The notes: a model not told the origin generated them from the sequence alone. Counted from the first letter of the stretch, positions 8,169 to 16,850 are shown. The stretch is DNA of 32,898 nucleotides from JBKDZL01 sp047971145 (GCA_047971145.1 JBKDZL010000044.1:1-32898); one strand, 5' to 3'. Program-made: numbers and translations.

Positions 8169-9215
8169 TTACAAGACTCCCTTTCCCTTTAGCTCATCCA
8201 AGCGCTTTTGTAATTGTATTGGGCGTTTGGTTTTAGGTGCATTAGGATGTAATAACCAAGTAGCAGCACTATGGGTATCACTCACTTTAAACATTGGTGG
8301 CTGCTCTTCAAAGTCAATCTTCATTGCATACTCATTACGAGCTGCAAAAGCATCACCCTTAGGTGGATTAATCATTTGTGGTGGCGCACCTGGAATCGCA
8401 TATAACTTAGTATCCTTAGATTGAAAAGCTGGTATTGAAGCTAATAAGCCCCAAGTATAAGGATGTTGAGGATTGTAGTAAACCTCATCAACACTACCAA
8501 TTTCAACAATTCTGCCAGCATACATAACCGCCACTCTATCACTCATATTAGCAACAACCCCTAAATCATGAGTAATAAAAATAACAGAAACACCAAATTC
8601 CACTTGTAAGTCTTTAATCAACTCTAGAATTTGTGATTGAGTAGTTACATCTAGTGCAGTAGTAGGCTCATCACAAATTAAAATATTAGGATTACAACAT
8701 AAAGCAATCGCAATAACAATTCTCTGACGCATACCCCCTGAAAACTGATGAGGATATTGTTCAAAACGTTTTTCTGGATTATCAATTCCTACTTTTGAAA
8801 TCAATTCAATAGCCCGCTCTTTAGCCGCAGCTTTTGATAATTTTAAATTAAGCATTAAAGATTCAGTTATTTGTTTTCCTACTTTCATAACTGGATCCAA
8901 AGATGTCATAGGATCTTGGAAAATCATTGCCAAATCTTGACCTCTAAACTTAGAAATTTCATTTTCTTTTAAACCTAAAATATTTTCTCCTTTATAAAGG
9001 ATTTCACCACCAACAATCTTTGCATTATCAGCCAGTAAGCCCATAATTGTTTTTGAAGTAGCTGATTTGCCACAACCACTCTCACCAACAATAGCTAAAG
9101 TTTCTCCTTTATATAAATCAAAACTAACTTTTCTAACTGCCTCAACATCACCATTGTGAGTCCCAAAGTGAATTTCTAGATCTTTAACTTCTAGTACTTT
9201 TTCTCTATTTTTCAT
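8169..9215 (-). CDS. oppD: Oligopeptide ABC transporter ATP-binding protein OppD
   Basis: Partner ATPase of OppF. In its 348 residues, Walker A is GESGCGKSATSK, the signature is FSGGMRQRIVIAIAL, Walker B is LICDEPTTALDVT, and the H-loop is FITHDLGVVA. The C-terminal NPQHPYTWGLLASIPAF and the proline-rich IPGAPPQMINPPKGDAFAAR are the OppD-type tail; the cysteines often found there as an Fe-S motif in DppD/OppD are absent. ATG 9215 has AGGAG seven bases upstream. Confidence 0.95.
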   Translation of the reverse strand: MKNREKVLEVKDLEIHFGTHNGDVEAVRKVSFDLYKGETLAIVGESGCGKSATSKTIMGLLADNAKIVGGEILYKGENILGLKENEISKFRGQDLAMIFQDPMTSLDPVMKVGKQITESLMLNLKLSKAAAKERAIELISKVGIDNPEKRFEQYPHQFSGGMRQRIVIAIALCCNPNILICDEPTTALDVTTQSQILELIKDLQVEFGVSVIFITHDLGVVANMSDRVAVMYAGRIVEIGSVDEVYYNPQHPYTWGLLASIPAFQSKDTKLYAIPGAPPQMINPPKGDAFAARNEYAMKIDFEEQPPMFKVSDTHSAATWLLHPNAPKTKRPIQLQKRLDELKGKGVL

Positions 9216-9224
9216 TTTGTTCTC

Positions 9225-10364
9225 CTAATTACCACGCATCCGTGGATCAAGTGCATCTCTTAAACCATTTGAGAGTAAATTAATTGATAACATTAAAACC
9301 GATAATATAACACAAGGTATTACCAATAAATAAACATAGGGCATCGTACCATAAGTAGTAGCAAGAGCATCATTAATTAAAACCCCCAATGAAGGCTTAG
9401 CCGGATTAAGACCAATTCCAATAAAAGCTAAGAAAGCTTCATAGAAAATCGCCCCCGGTATCGAAAAAGAAGCCATAACTATAATTTGTGCCATAACATT
9501 AGGAATTAAATGCTTAGTAATAATACGAGTAGGTGAAGCTCCAAGTGTTCTAGCAGCCAAAACAAACTCTTGATTACGCAAACGCAAAAACTGAGCTCGA
9601 ACCATGCGAGCAATACCAATCCAACCAGTCAGTGCAATCGCAATGGCAATAGGACCAATACCAGGCTCCATAAACATAAAGAGAATAAACAATATAACAA
9701 TGGAAGGAATTCCCCACAAAATCTCAATAATCCTCATCATGATATCATCAAGGCGAGTACCACCATTATAACCAGCAACACCACCATATAAAGTTCCAAT
9801 TAAAACATAGATAATCGCAGCATAAAAACCAATCAGTAACGATACCCCTGTACCATACCAAACTCTAGTCCACATATCACGACCTAAAATATCAGTACCA
9901 AAGAAGAAATAATCATCCTCTACACCTTTAATTTTATAAGAATATTCTTTAACTCTTACATGCTCAACATCATTTTTAGTAAAAGTATCCAGAATTACAA
10001 ACTGATCATCTTTATAACCAAAAGTTTCAAACATCTCAGTAGTATACTCTTTAATAAGTGTCCCATCCGCAATACCGATATTTTCCAATAATGGTACTCT
10101 AGGTGGCAACTCAGAAACAGCTCTAATATCACTAGAAACTTTTCTGCTTACTGAATATGGTGAAAAAATAGGAACTAAAACAGCAAAAACCACTAAGATC
10201 GCAATAATGATTAAAGATGCGATCGCAATCTTATTTTTTAATAAACGCTTAAAGGAATCTTGCCAAAAAGTCATTGGCTCAGAAGTTATCCCCTCAGCAT
10301 CAACACTCTCAACTGCAGGCTCAAACATTTCAGATGGAATATTTTTTATATCAAATTTACTCAC
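9225..10364 (-). CDS. oppC: Oligopeptide ABC transporter permease OppC
   Basis: Membrane permease of the peptide importer. Of its 379 residues, 1-40 are a cytoplasmic tail, one membrane helix follows (about 45-68), and an external hydrophilic loop of about 90 residues is longer than in many OppC. The five-helix permease core begins near residue 160 (FFFGTDILGRDMWTRVWYG). The cytoplasmic coupling loop reads AARTLGASPTRIITKHLIPN, the EAA motif that contacts OppD/F. The start is GTG 10364, overlapping the oppB stop by 8 bp, with GGAGG inside oppB. Confidence 0.93.
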   Translation of the reverse strand: MSKFDIKNIPSEMFEPAVESVDAEGITSEPMTFWQDSFKRLLKNKIAIASLIIIAILVVFAVLVPIFSPYSVSRKVSSDIRAVSELPPRVPLLENIGIADGTLIKEYTTEMFETFGYKDDQFVILDTFTKNDVEHVRVKEYSYKIKGVEDDYFFFGTDILGRDMWTRVWYGTGVSLLIGFYAAIIYVLIGTLYGGVAGYNGGTRLDDIMMRIIEILWGIPSIVILFILFMFMEPGIGPIAIAIALTGWIGIARMVRAQFLRLRNQEFVLAARTLGASPTRIITKHLIPNVMAQIIVMASFSIPGAIFYEAFLAFIGIGLNPAKPSLGVLINDALATTYGTMPYVYLLVIPCVILSVLMLSINLLSNGLRDALDPRMRGN

Positions 10365-11322
10365 CGTTTTTACCTCCTGTCAATCTAATTCTTGGATCAA
10401 TAAAGCCATAAGCAATATCCACCAATAACATTACAGTTACAAAGAGCAGACTATACATTAACTCACAACCCAATGTAACAAAGGTATCTTTAACATTAAT
10501 AGATTTAATTAATAAATTAGATAATCCTGGAACCCCAAAGAAAACCTCAACCACAACTGATCCTGTAATCAAACCCACCACCATTGGACCCATAATAGTA
10601 ACAATTGGTACTAAAGCATTTCTAAAGGCATGCTTAGTAAATACTTGTTTTTTATTTAAGCCTTTTGATCTTGCGAGTAAAATAAAATCAGAATTATAAA
10701 CTTCAACTAGTTCCGTTCTAATATAACGAGAAATACTAGCAATAACACCAAAGGATAACGCTAGAACTGGTAGCGTTAAAGAAACCAAAGAGTCCAAAAA
10801 AGTAATTCCTAAAACTGGATCTACTGGTGTATAAACAATTGGGATAAAATTTAAACTTCTCTGCAAGATTAATAAAAGCATGGCAACCACAAAGGCTGGC
10901 ACTGAAATACCCAATACTGCCACTACAGTATTAAAGTGATCCCAGAACTTATTTTTATTAAGTGCAGCAATAGCCCCCATTACAATACCAATCAGTGAGC
11001 CAAACACTAAAGCAATAGCTCCTAATAATACTGTAACCTTCATTGGCTTAACAACCATATCTAAAACTGGATAATTTTGGACAATTGACATTGATTCACC
11101 CAAATCTCCACGCACAAGTTTGCTGATATAAATACCATATTGCACAATAACTGGCTCATTTAAACCATATTTTTCTTCCATTTGCTCTCTCATAACCGGT
11201 GTTATTTTTGGATTATTAAAAGGTGAACCCGGTGTTAGCTGGAGCAACAAAAACAAAATAGTAACGATTAAGAACAAAGTCATTAACATTTGTAGAATTC
11301 GTCTTAGTATATACTTAATCAT
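10357..11322 (-). CDS. oppB: Oligopeptide ABC transporter permease OppB
   Basis: First permease subunit, 321 residues, with the typical OppB opening MIKYILRRILQMLMTLFLIV and QLTPGSPF, then five further membrane helices. The EAA coupling loop is LLARSKGLNKKQVFTKHAFRNAL (about 215-238), and the C-terminal YGFIDPRIRL is characteristic. ATG 11322 has GAGGGGG six bases upstream. It is separated from oppA by an intrinsic terminator, then an extended -10, so it may be transcribed both by readthrough and from its own start. Confidence 0.95.
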   Translation of the reverse strand: MIKYILRRILQMLMTLFLIVTILFLLLQLTPGSPFNNPKITPVMREQMEEKYGLNEPVIVQYGIYISKLVRGDLGESMSIVQNYPVLDMVVKPMKVTVLLGAIALVFGSLIGIVMGAIAALNKNKFWDHFNTVVAVLGISVPAFVVAMLLLILQRSLNFIPIVYTPVDPVLGITFLDSLVSLTLPVLALSFGVIASISRYIRTELVEVYNSDFILLARSKGLNKKQVFTKHAFRNALVPIVTIMGPMVVGLITGSVVVEVFFGVPGLSNLLIKSINVKDTFVTLGCELMYSLLFVTVMLLVDIAYGFIDPRIRLTGGKNGE

Positions 11323-11357
11323 TTACAACCCCCTCTTCTTAAAAAAATGATGTTTTA

Positions 11358-11366
11358 ATTATAGCA
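11358..11366 (-). promoter_or_regulatory. Internal promoter before oppB
   Basis: Extended -10 TGCTATAAT on the minus strand (11366-11358), 36 bp before the oppB ATG. No good -35 is visible, as is usual for extended -10 promoters. It would let oppBCDF be expressed independently of oppA. Confidence 0.55.
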
Positions 11367-11437
11367 TAATTTATATTTATTTTGATATAATTTTCATAAT
11401 AAAATGCTGTTGTTTTCAACTATTGAAATAATTCAAT

Positions 11438-11460
11438 AAAAAAAGGCGCTAGGCGCCTTT
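11438..11460 (-). terminator. oppA-oppB intercistronic terminator
   Basis: A perfect 8 bp stem AAAGGCGC / GCGCCTTT with loop TAG (palindrome) and seven T on the minus strand, starting 9 bp after the oppA stop. Partial termination here would give excess binding protein over permease, as is common in binding-protein operons. Confidence 0.85.
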
Positions 11461-11468
11461 TAATCTTA

Positions 11469-13124
11469 CTAAGATACTTTAGCAATACCTAATTCATCCA
11501 TACCTTTTTCAAGATATTCAAATGCTGCATCCATGTCGTAGATCATATATCCATCACCACGAACTGATTCAAATGCTTCACCATCTTTATTAGCAATATA
11601 ATCAGATGGAACAAAGTAATCTGCTGGGAAAGAACCATTTTTAAGAATATCATCACTAACGAAAGTTTTATCAAATGATAATGCTAGTGCTTTTCTAATA
11701 TTAACATTATCAAACAATGGATGTCCAAATGTTTCATCTAGAGTAATAGTATCAGAGATACCACCATTTGCAACATTTAACAATAAATAGAACACCGAAG
11801 TTCCCTCAACAATGATTTTATTTGGATCACTTTCATATTGTGCCACAAATTCACCAGATAAACCAACACGATCAATATCACCATTTTCATATAATTGAAC
11901 ACCAGTAGCAGTTTCATATTTTTCAATAACTCTAATATTTACCCCAGGTGCTTTAACACTTGCCTTATCCCAATAGTTTTCACTCTTAGTCCATTGAACT
12001 GAAGATGCATGTTCCCATTTAGATAAGAAGAAAGATCCATTATATAATGAAGTTTCTTTTGTACTACCATAATTACCATTTTGAGCATCAACAAATTCTT
12101 TATTAATTGGTAAGAAAGAACCAAAAGCAATTATTGATAAGAAATATGGAACATTTTCACTAACAACAACTTGCAATTCTGTATCACTAATTACATTAAC
12201 TTCAGAAATTTTTGCCTTATTATATAAGTCAGCATATTGTGATGCAGTAGCTGGATCAATTAATCTTGCCCAAGAATCAGCGAAATCTTGTGCTACAACT
12301 TTACGAACAACATTATCGTTGCAGTCAACCCAATTAGCATTATCTCTTAATTTGAAAGTCCAAGTCATAGTAGCTTCATCAAAAGACCATTCTTTTGCTA
12401 CACCTTCAACAAAAGTACCAGGTTCTTGACCTTGTCTTACTAAACCTTCATTAAGGTTACCTAAGTTATCACCTGAAACTGTATCAGTAACTTTATTAGG
12501 ATCTAATGTTGGAAGTTTAGCAGATTCTAGCGTATTTATCCAACTACCATCAGTTTTATAAGCCCATTTGTAAACATAATTAACACCACTCTTATTGTAA
12601 ACTAAGTCTTTTAATAATGGATTTTGTAAAGATACTCCATTTCTTTGATATAAAGGGATAAAAGCTGCATCTTCTATTAATATTTGTTCAGCTTTTTGTA
12701 AATCTTTCCAAACTGTAGCTTCATCTTTATCAGTTGAATCTATTAAAGCATCAAACTCTTCATTATTATAACCAATATCATTATATAAACTATCTGAAGC
12801 CCACATATCTAAATATGTAGTTGGCCAATCATAATCTGGACCCCAACCAGATAAGGTAACTGAGAAGTCCCCTGAAGTAGTTAATTCCATTTTTTGTTGG
12901 AAGGGTTGAGGGTTGATTGTGAAAGTAAAACCGTACTCACTTAATAATTCATCCCATTGACCAGTAATATACTGAACTATCTTACCAGCTGATTCTGAGT
13001 CAAAATTTAAAAACTCAATTTCTGTCTCCATGCCTAGTTCTTCAGCGGTTTTTTTAGATGAACCACAACCAACCAAGCTAATTGATACTAATAATGCAAG
13101 CATCAAAATAAAAATCTTTTTCAT
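11469..13124 (-). CDS. oppA: Oligopeptide-binding lipoprotein OppA, circularly permuted
   Basis: Extracellular peptide-binding lipoprotein of the opp system. ATG 13124 is chosen because AGGAGG lies seven bases upstream and MKK opens a signal peptide; an upstream in-frame start at 13175 falls in the promoter. Lipobox LVGC, lipidated C20. Family order is broken. Residues 26-190 are the module that normally ends OppA (FSVTLSGWGPDYDWPTTYLD at about 87-106, then KAEQILIEDAAFIPLYQRNG). Residues 191-551 are the normal beginning and middle (KLPTLDPNKVTDTVSGDNLG 203-222, NLNEGLVR 223-230, TMTWTFKLRDNANW about 252-265, NVNIRKALALSFDK about 473-486). The protein ends where the C-terminal module would normally continue. 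Total length, 551, is that of one complete OppA, so nothing seems lost. The reading frame is intact and the genes around it are normal. Confidence 0.9.
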   Translation of the reverse strand: MKKIFILMLALLVSISLVGCGSSKKTAEELGMETEIEFLNFDSESAGKIVQYITGQWDELLSEYGFTFTINPQPFQQKMELTTSGDFSVTLSGWGPDYDWPTTYLDMWASDSLYNDIGYNNEEFDALIDSTDKDEATVWKDLQKAEQILIEDAAFIPLYQRNGVSLQNPLLKDLVYNKSGVNYVYKWAYKTDGSWINTLESAKLPTLDPNKVTDTVSGDNLGNLNEGLVRQGQEPGTFVEGVAKEWSFDEATMTWTFKLRDNANWVDCNDNVVRKVVAQDFADSWARLIDPATASQYADLYNKAKISEVNVISDTELQVVVSENVPYFLSIIAFGSFLPINKEFVDAQNGNYGSTKETSLYNGSFFLSKWEHASSVQWTKSENYWDKASVKAPGVNIRVIEKYETATGVQLYENGDIDRVGLSGEFVAQYESDPNKIIVEGTSVFYLLLNVANGGISDTITLDETFGHPLFDNVNIRKALALSFDKTFVSDDILKNGSFPADYFVPSDYIANKDGEAFESVRGDGYMIYDMDAAFEYLEKGMDELGIAKVS

Positions 13125-13151
13125 AGCTATCCTCCTTTTATGAATACTACT

Positions 13152-13203
13152 ATTATTATATAAAATGAAAATCAAGTCAATAGTTTTGTGAAAATTTTGT
13201 GAA
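13152..13203 (-). promoter_or_regulatory. opp promoter with two TTGTGAA-type repeats upstream
   Basis: -35 TTGACT on the minus strand (13180-13175), then an AT-rich -10 (AATAAT at 17 bp, overlapping TATAAT at 14 bp, 13160-13152). Just upstream of the -35 the plus strand reads TTTTGTGAA twice (13184-13192 and 13195-13203), 11 bp apart, i.e. one helical turn. TTGTGAA is the Rex half-site. Here the copies are direct repeats rather than the usual palindrome. Confidence 0.55.
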
Positions 13204-13302
13204 GTTTTTTCTTTTTTTGAAAATTTTTACATAAATAATCCTGACTATAACAATTTAAGCTTAATTTTTTCTTTTATTACAACAAGCAAAGCTAATGACT
13301 TT

Positions 13303-15900
13303 CTACATACCTTTAATAATCATAATTATCGTAGCTAATTCATTATCATCAAAAATAACTTTAAAGCTTTTTTCTAAGGGCATTAATAATTTAGCTAAAA
13401 TTTTGTATTCTTGCTCAAAGACATCAATAACCTTATCTTTATTAGGGTTTTTAATATGAATAGTGCCCTCTAATAGTCTTTCAATTAAACAAGCTATATG
13501 CATAAACAAGCCTACTTTTTGATCTAGATTTAATTTAAATAATAAAGCAATTTCACCAATAACATCAGGTAACAAACTCTTTACTTTAGAAATTGAAGTA
13601 TAAACAAAAACCTCTTCTAAATAATCATAAATTTCTTGATAATTTAGATTGCCAACATCAATAGGCTCAAACATCAATAACTTATCCAAATTTTCCTTAG
13701 AAGTTTCAAACACCTTGGCAATAGAAATAAAAGGGATACCAAGCAAAGCGGGATCATAAGTTCCCACAAAAGCATGAATATCATAAGTATTACGCAAGTT
13801 TATTATCTCTCTCAACAACTCACTCTTGTCAGTAATCGCCAGAGCAATTGTCCGATAATCCAACAAAGAATACTTATCAAGATACTGTTTTAACTGTACA
13901 GCACCACCCTCACCACTATGACATAAAGTAACAATCAGCTTACGCTTACGCTCAGGAAAAAACATATTTCTCGCTTCCAAAATAACATTATGATAAACTT
14001 TATCAATATCGTTTTCAATTTGACACTTACGGGCAAATTCAATCCCCAATAAAGTAACCGGAACACTAATATGTCTAATTTTAATAGCTGTTTCTTCTTG
14101 GATAGTATCTAGCATAGTCTTAATAGAGCCCATATCATAAATCGCAATTATACCAGCTCCTTGATTGATTTTAATAATTAGAGCTCTCAGCTCACTAATA
14201 GCAGTTTTAGTATCAATGTTTAAATTCATATCATAATTATAAGTGTTATGAGTTTGTGTTAAATCACAAGTGACATCTTTTAAAGCCTTAGCCACACCAG
14301 AACCATGCATAATATACAATAAGACCGGCTTATTATTACTGTCTGTTTCACTATTAACTAAAAACATTGTTAGAAGCACTTGTTCTTCCACTGGTAAGTC
14401 TAAGTCTAATTTTGCTTTTAAAAGCTTGGATAAATACATAATAGTCGCATATTCTTGCGGATTATTTTCAATTATTTTAATTACTTGTTCATTCTTTAAA
14501 CGTTCTTTTAAGACTTTTTTATTCAATAAAGAATTAATGTGTAAGCACATTCCATAGAAAGCACTAGAGGGAATATTTCTATTTAACTGCTGCTCAGCAT
14601 CCGACTTCCACTCATCAATGATTTTAATAATACGCTGATCAACAATTAAAGAAAGTTGTTCCAAATTAGTAATGGTGCTAGCCTTATAACGCTCAACATA
14701 TCCTTTAAAAATATTCTGAATGTGATTGCCAACCACATCAGTAATCTTTTCACTATCAATACCCTTATTTAATAAATTGGTATATTGATTGGAAATCTCA
14801 ACATAGACATCAGTATGGCCACTACTACCATCTTGTTTAGCAAAAAAATAGCTCTTACTTTTGCCAATAAGCTCATCAACCACAGCTTGGGAATACTTCA
14901 GCGCTACTAAAGAGCTTGCCACATCATCACTAAAATCATCCAGACACACCAAAACACTCTCCTCACTATTACCAACAACACGAAGATAAGCTTTTGCACA
15001 AGCTGACTTAATTGTAATGGTTAACTGCTTTAAGTTATGTTCAAAATCATACAACAATAGTGCTTGTAATGATTCTCTGGTAACCTCAATTGTCTTATCA
15101 GCATAGCTGGCCTCTAAAACAAAAGCTTGTTTTAATAACTCAAATTTTTCTGATAAAGGACGCTTATTCAAAGCCAACAACTCAATTACCACCGGTACTC
15201 TTAGTTGGATATCCGTAATTTGTTGAGTAGCAGTTGAGAGAATTAACATCACATCACTATAATCAACCTCAACCTTATCCTCAAGTGTAATCATATAGTT
15301 ATCTAAAAAACCAAAAACTATCGACTGCTGTTTAGCACTCAATAAATCAAAATGATCAATAAAAAGAATTCCTTCTTTGGCCTTACTAAATGCACCCTCA
15401 ATCTCCACACTACCAAAGAGTACTTCACTTAATAATTCAATATTCTTAATATAATGACGACAGTTAACTTTAATATAAGGAGCACCAACTTTAAATACTC
15501 CATTCTCCATACCAAACTCATGAATCAACTTAGTAAAATAAGTAGTGCCACAACCAACATGAGAAGATATTAAAATATTTAAGCTTTTTTTAGGATATAA
15601 AATAGCTGCCTTAGCTAAAGATACTGCATTCCTTAAGCTACCATTATAACCAATGATTTTATTAAAACAACTATCATCAATAGAGCGAGGTTGTTTGTCA
15701 TTTGCCATAGTATAAACAACTGGCCGTCCAGTGTTTTTCTTAAGCAAACCCTCTTTGACCAATTCATTTAAAACAGCTGAAGCATTAGTTCTTTGAATCG
15801 CTAATTTTTCACTAACTTCTTTAGTAGTCAAGCCTGCATTTTTATTAACAAAAGTTTCATTTTGGATTAGATCATAAATTCGATTTTTAACAGAGTTCAT
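13303..15900 (-). CDS. LevR-like PRD/PTS transcriptional regulator with degenerate AAA+ domain
   Basis: Regulator of the LevR/ManR type, expected to sense sugar PTS phosphorylation. Start ATG 15900 has GGAGG five bases upstream; the upstream TTG lies inside that site. Domains in 865 residues: winged helix (1-65); AAA+ sigma-54-activator-like domain (80-320); PRD1 (about 410-520); EIIA-Man-like domain with MHG (H532) and YDMGS (589-592); EIIB-like segment with TLCHSGEGG (C660); PRD2 with H801. The AAA+ motifs are ruined: Walker A is SHVGCGTT with T119 where lysine is required, Walker B is FIDHF with H183 for glutamate, and GAFTGA is GAFSKA. PRD1 also has F513 where a histidine is usual. It probably no longer hydrolyses ATP or contacts sigma-54. 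Its target is not evident: no PTS genes are in the window, and opp lies 178 bp downstream. Confidence 0.85.
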   Translation of the reverse strand: MNSVKNRIYDLIQNETFVNKNAGLTTKEVSEKLAIQRTNASAVLNELVKEGLLKKNTGRPVVYTMANDKQPRSIDDSCFNKIIGYNGSLRNAVSLAKAAILYPKKSLNILISSHVGCGTTYFTKLIHEFGMENGVFKVGAPYIKVNCRHYIKNIELLSEVLFGSVEIEGAFSKAKEGILFIDHFDLLSAKQQSIVFGFLDNYMITLEDKVEVDYSDVMLILSTATQQITDIQLRVPVVIELLALNKRPLSEKFELLKQAFVLEASYADKTIEVTRESLQALLLYDFEHNLKQLTITIKSACAKAYLRVVGNSEESVLVCLDDFSDDVASSLVALKYSQAVVDELIGKSKSYFFAKQDGSSGHTDVYVEISNQYTNLLNKGIDSEKITDVVGNHIQNIFKGYVERYKASTITNLEQLSLIVDQRIIKIIDEWKSDAEQQLNRNIPSSAFYGMCLHINSLLNKKVLKERLKNEQVIKIIENNPQEYATIMYLSKLLKAKLDLDLPVEEQVLLTMFLVNSETDSNNKPVLLYIMHGSGVAKALKDVTCDLTQTHNTYNYDMNLNIDTKTAISELRALIIKINQGAGIIAIYDMGSIKTMLDTIQEETAIKIRHISVPVTLLGIEFARKCQIENDIDKVYHNVILEARNMFFPERKRKLIVTLCHSGEGGAVQLKQYLDKYSLLDYRTIALAITDKSELLREIINLRNTYDIHAFVGTYDPALLGIPFISIAKVFETSKENLDKLLMFEPIDVGNLNYQEIYDYLEEVFVYTSISKVKSLLPDVIGEIALLFKLNLDQKVGLFMHIACLIERLLEGTIHIKNPNKDKVIDVFEQEYKILAKLLMPLEKSFKVIFDDNELATIIMIIKGM

Positions 15901-15920
15901 AAAAACCTCCAATTTAAAAT

Positions 15921-15937
15921 ATTATACACTAATTATA
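15921..15937 (-). promoter_or_regulatory. Tandem -10 boxes before the PRD regulator
   Basis: The minus strand carries GTGTATAATTA then GTGTATAATAT, an 11 bp direct repeat giving two TATAAT boxes (15937-15932 and 15926-15921), right after the tdk terminator. Two start sites 11 nt apart are possible. Confidence 0.5.
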
Positions 15938-15940
15938 CAC

Positions 15941-15961
15941 AAAAAGATAGCTTAACTATCT
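15941..15961 (-). terminator. tdk terminator
   Basis: Stem AGATAG / CTATCT with a 5-base loop and five T on the minus strand. The tdk stop codon sits in the loop. Confidence 0.65.
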
Positions 15962-16563
15962 TCTAGTTTAAGAGTTAAATAATTCGGTTTATCTATAACG
16001 GTATGGCAATGACGACACCGTGCTTCATAAGATTCACTTGCGCCCACCAAGACAATCGGATCATTATAATTAGCCGGTTTTCCATCAATAATCCTTTGAG
16101 TTCTAGTAGCAGGACAACCACACTCACTACAAACTGCCGTCAGCTTACTGACAAACTCAGCCCTAGTTAATAACTGAGGCATCACACCAAAAGGCTCACC
16201 CCTAAAATCCATATCCAAACCTGCCACCATGACTCTTTTACCACTCTCTGCCAAAGTTTCACAAACCGTAATAATTTGCTCATCAAAAAATTGTACTTCA
16301 TCAATTGCTACTACTTCAGTTTCTTTTCTAACTGTTTCTAAAATTTCTTGAGCAGATGACACTATCATACTATCAGCTCTACTACCAGCATGACTGGAAA
16401 TCATAGTCTTTTCATAACGATTATCAATACTAGGCTTAAAAACTTGAATTTTCATTTTAGCAAATTCTAACACCCTAATTCTTCTAATTAATTCTTCAGT
16501 CTTACCCGCAAACATACAACCTGTAATAACTTCAATATAGCCATCTTGATATTTGTGATACAT
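15952..16563 (-). CDS. tdk: Thymidine kinase
   Basis: Phosphorylates thymidine to dTMP in the salvage pathway (type II TK fold). 203 residues. The P-loop GCMFAGKTEEL has K21, DEVQFF (about 100-105) is the Walker B with the family's Asp-Glu, and FRGEPFG is the substrate lasso start. Two cysteine pairs, CSECG and CRHCH, form the structural zinc site. A weak ribosome site (AAAGG about 12 nt upstream) and its own extended -10 follow the rpmE terminator. Confidence 0.96.
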   Translation of the reverse strand: MYHKYQDGYIEVITGCMFAGKTEELIRRIRVLEFAKMKIQVFKPSIDNRYEKTMISSHAGSRADSMIVSSAQEILETVRKETEVVAIDEVQFFDEQIITVCETLAESGKRVMVAGLDMDFRGEPFGVMPQLLTRAEFVSKLTAVCSECGCPATRTQRIIDGKPANYNDPIVLVGASESYEARCRHCHTVIDKPNYLTLKLEDS

Positions 16564-16594
16564 ACTTATTTAATACCTTTCTTAATTTATTAAT

Positions 16595-16603
16595 ATTATA
16601 ACA
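16595..16603 (-). promoter_or_regulatory. tdk promoter
   Basis: Extended -10 TGTTATAAT on the minus strand (16603-16595), overlapping the T-rich end of the rpmE terminator. Expected leader about 25 nt. Confidence 0.55.
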
Positions 16604-16614
16604 AAAAAACAACT

Positions 16615-16642
16615 ATTTAAAAGGGAGAATAATTTCTCCCTT
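16615..16642 (-). terminator. rpmE terminator
   Basis: Perfect 8 bp stem AAGGGAGA / TCTCCCTT, loop of six bases, then TTTAAATAG on the minus strand, five bases after the rpmE stop. Confidence 0.75.
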
Positions 16643-16646
16643 GTTT

Positions 16647-16850
16647 TTACTTAATTCCGTATTTTTTATTAAACTTATCAACACGACCTGCCACTGTTCC
16701 AAAACGTTGTTGTTTAGTATAGAATGAATGACATTTACTACAAGTATCAACTCTGATTTCTTTTCTAGTTGATCCTGTTTCAAATTCATTACCACAAGCA
16801 ACACAATGAACTTTAGCTGTGTGATATTCTGGATGAATATTCTTTTTCAT
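16647..16850 (-). CDS. rpmE: Ribosomal protein L31, zinc-binding (C+) form
   Basis: Protein of the large ribosomal subunit at the central protuberance. 67 residues, the usual size. The zinc ligands are C16, C19, C37 and C40 (CVAC and CSKC), so this is the zinc-containing paralogue rather than the zinc-free form made under zinc starvation. It opens with the typical MKKNIHPEYH. ATG 16850 has AAGGAG seven bases upstream. It has its own promoter, a leader with a hairpin, and a terminator: a single-gene unit. Confidence 0.97.
   Translation of the reverse strand: MKKNIHPEYHTAKVHCVACGNEFETGSTRKEIRVDTCSKCHSFYTKQQRFGTVAGRVDKFNKKYGIK

Noticed and set aside
13125..13175. Upstream extension of OppA to 13175
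   Set aside because: It covers the opp promoter, lacks a ribosome site, and puts 17 residues before a perfect lipoprotein signal peptide whose ATG has AGGAGG.
14270..14557. 95-residue plus-strand frame inside the PRD regulator
   Set aside because: Antisense shadow of conserved PRD1/EIIA coding sequence with no ribosome site.
15901..15912. TTG start four codons before the PRD regulator ATG
   Set aside because: The TTG lies inside the GGAGG ribosome site of ATG 15900.
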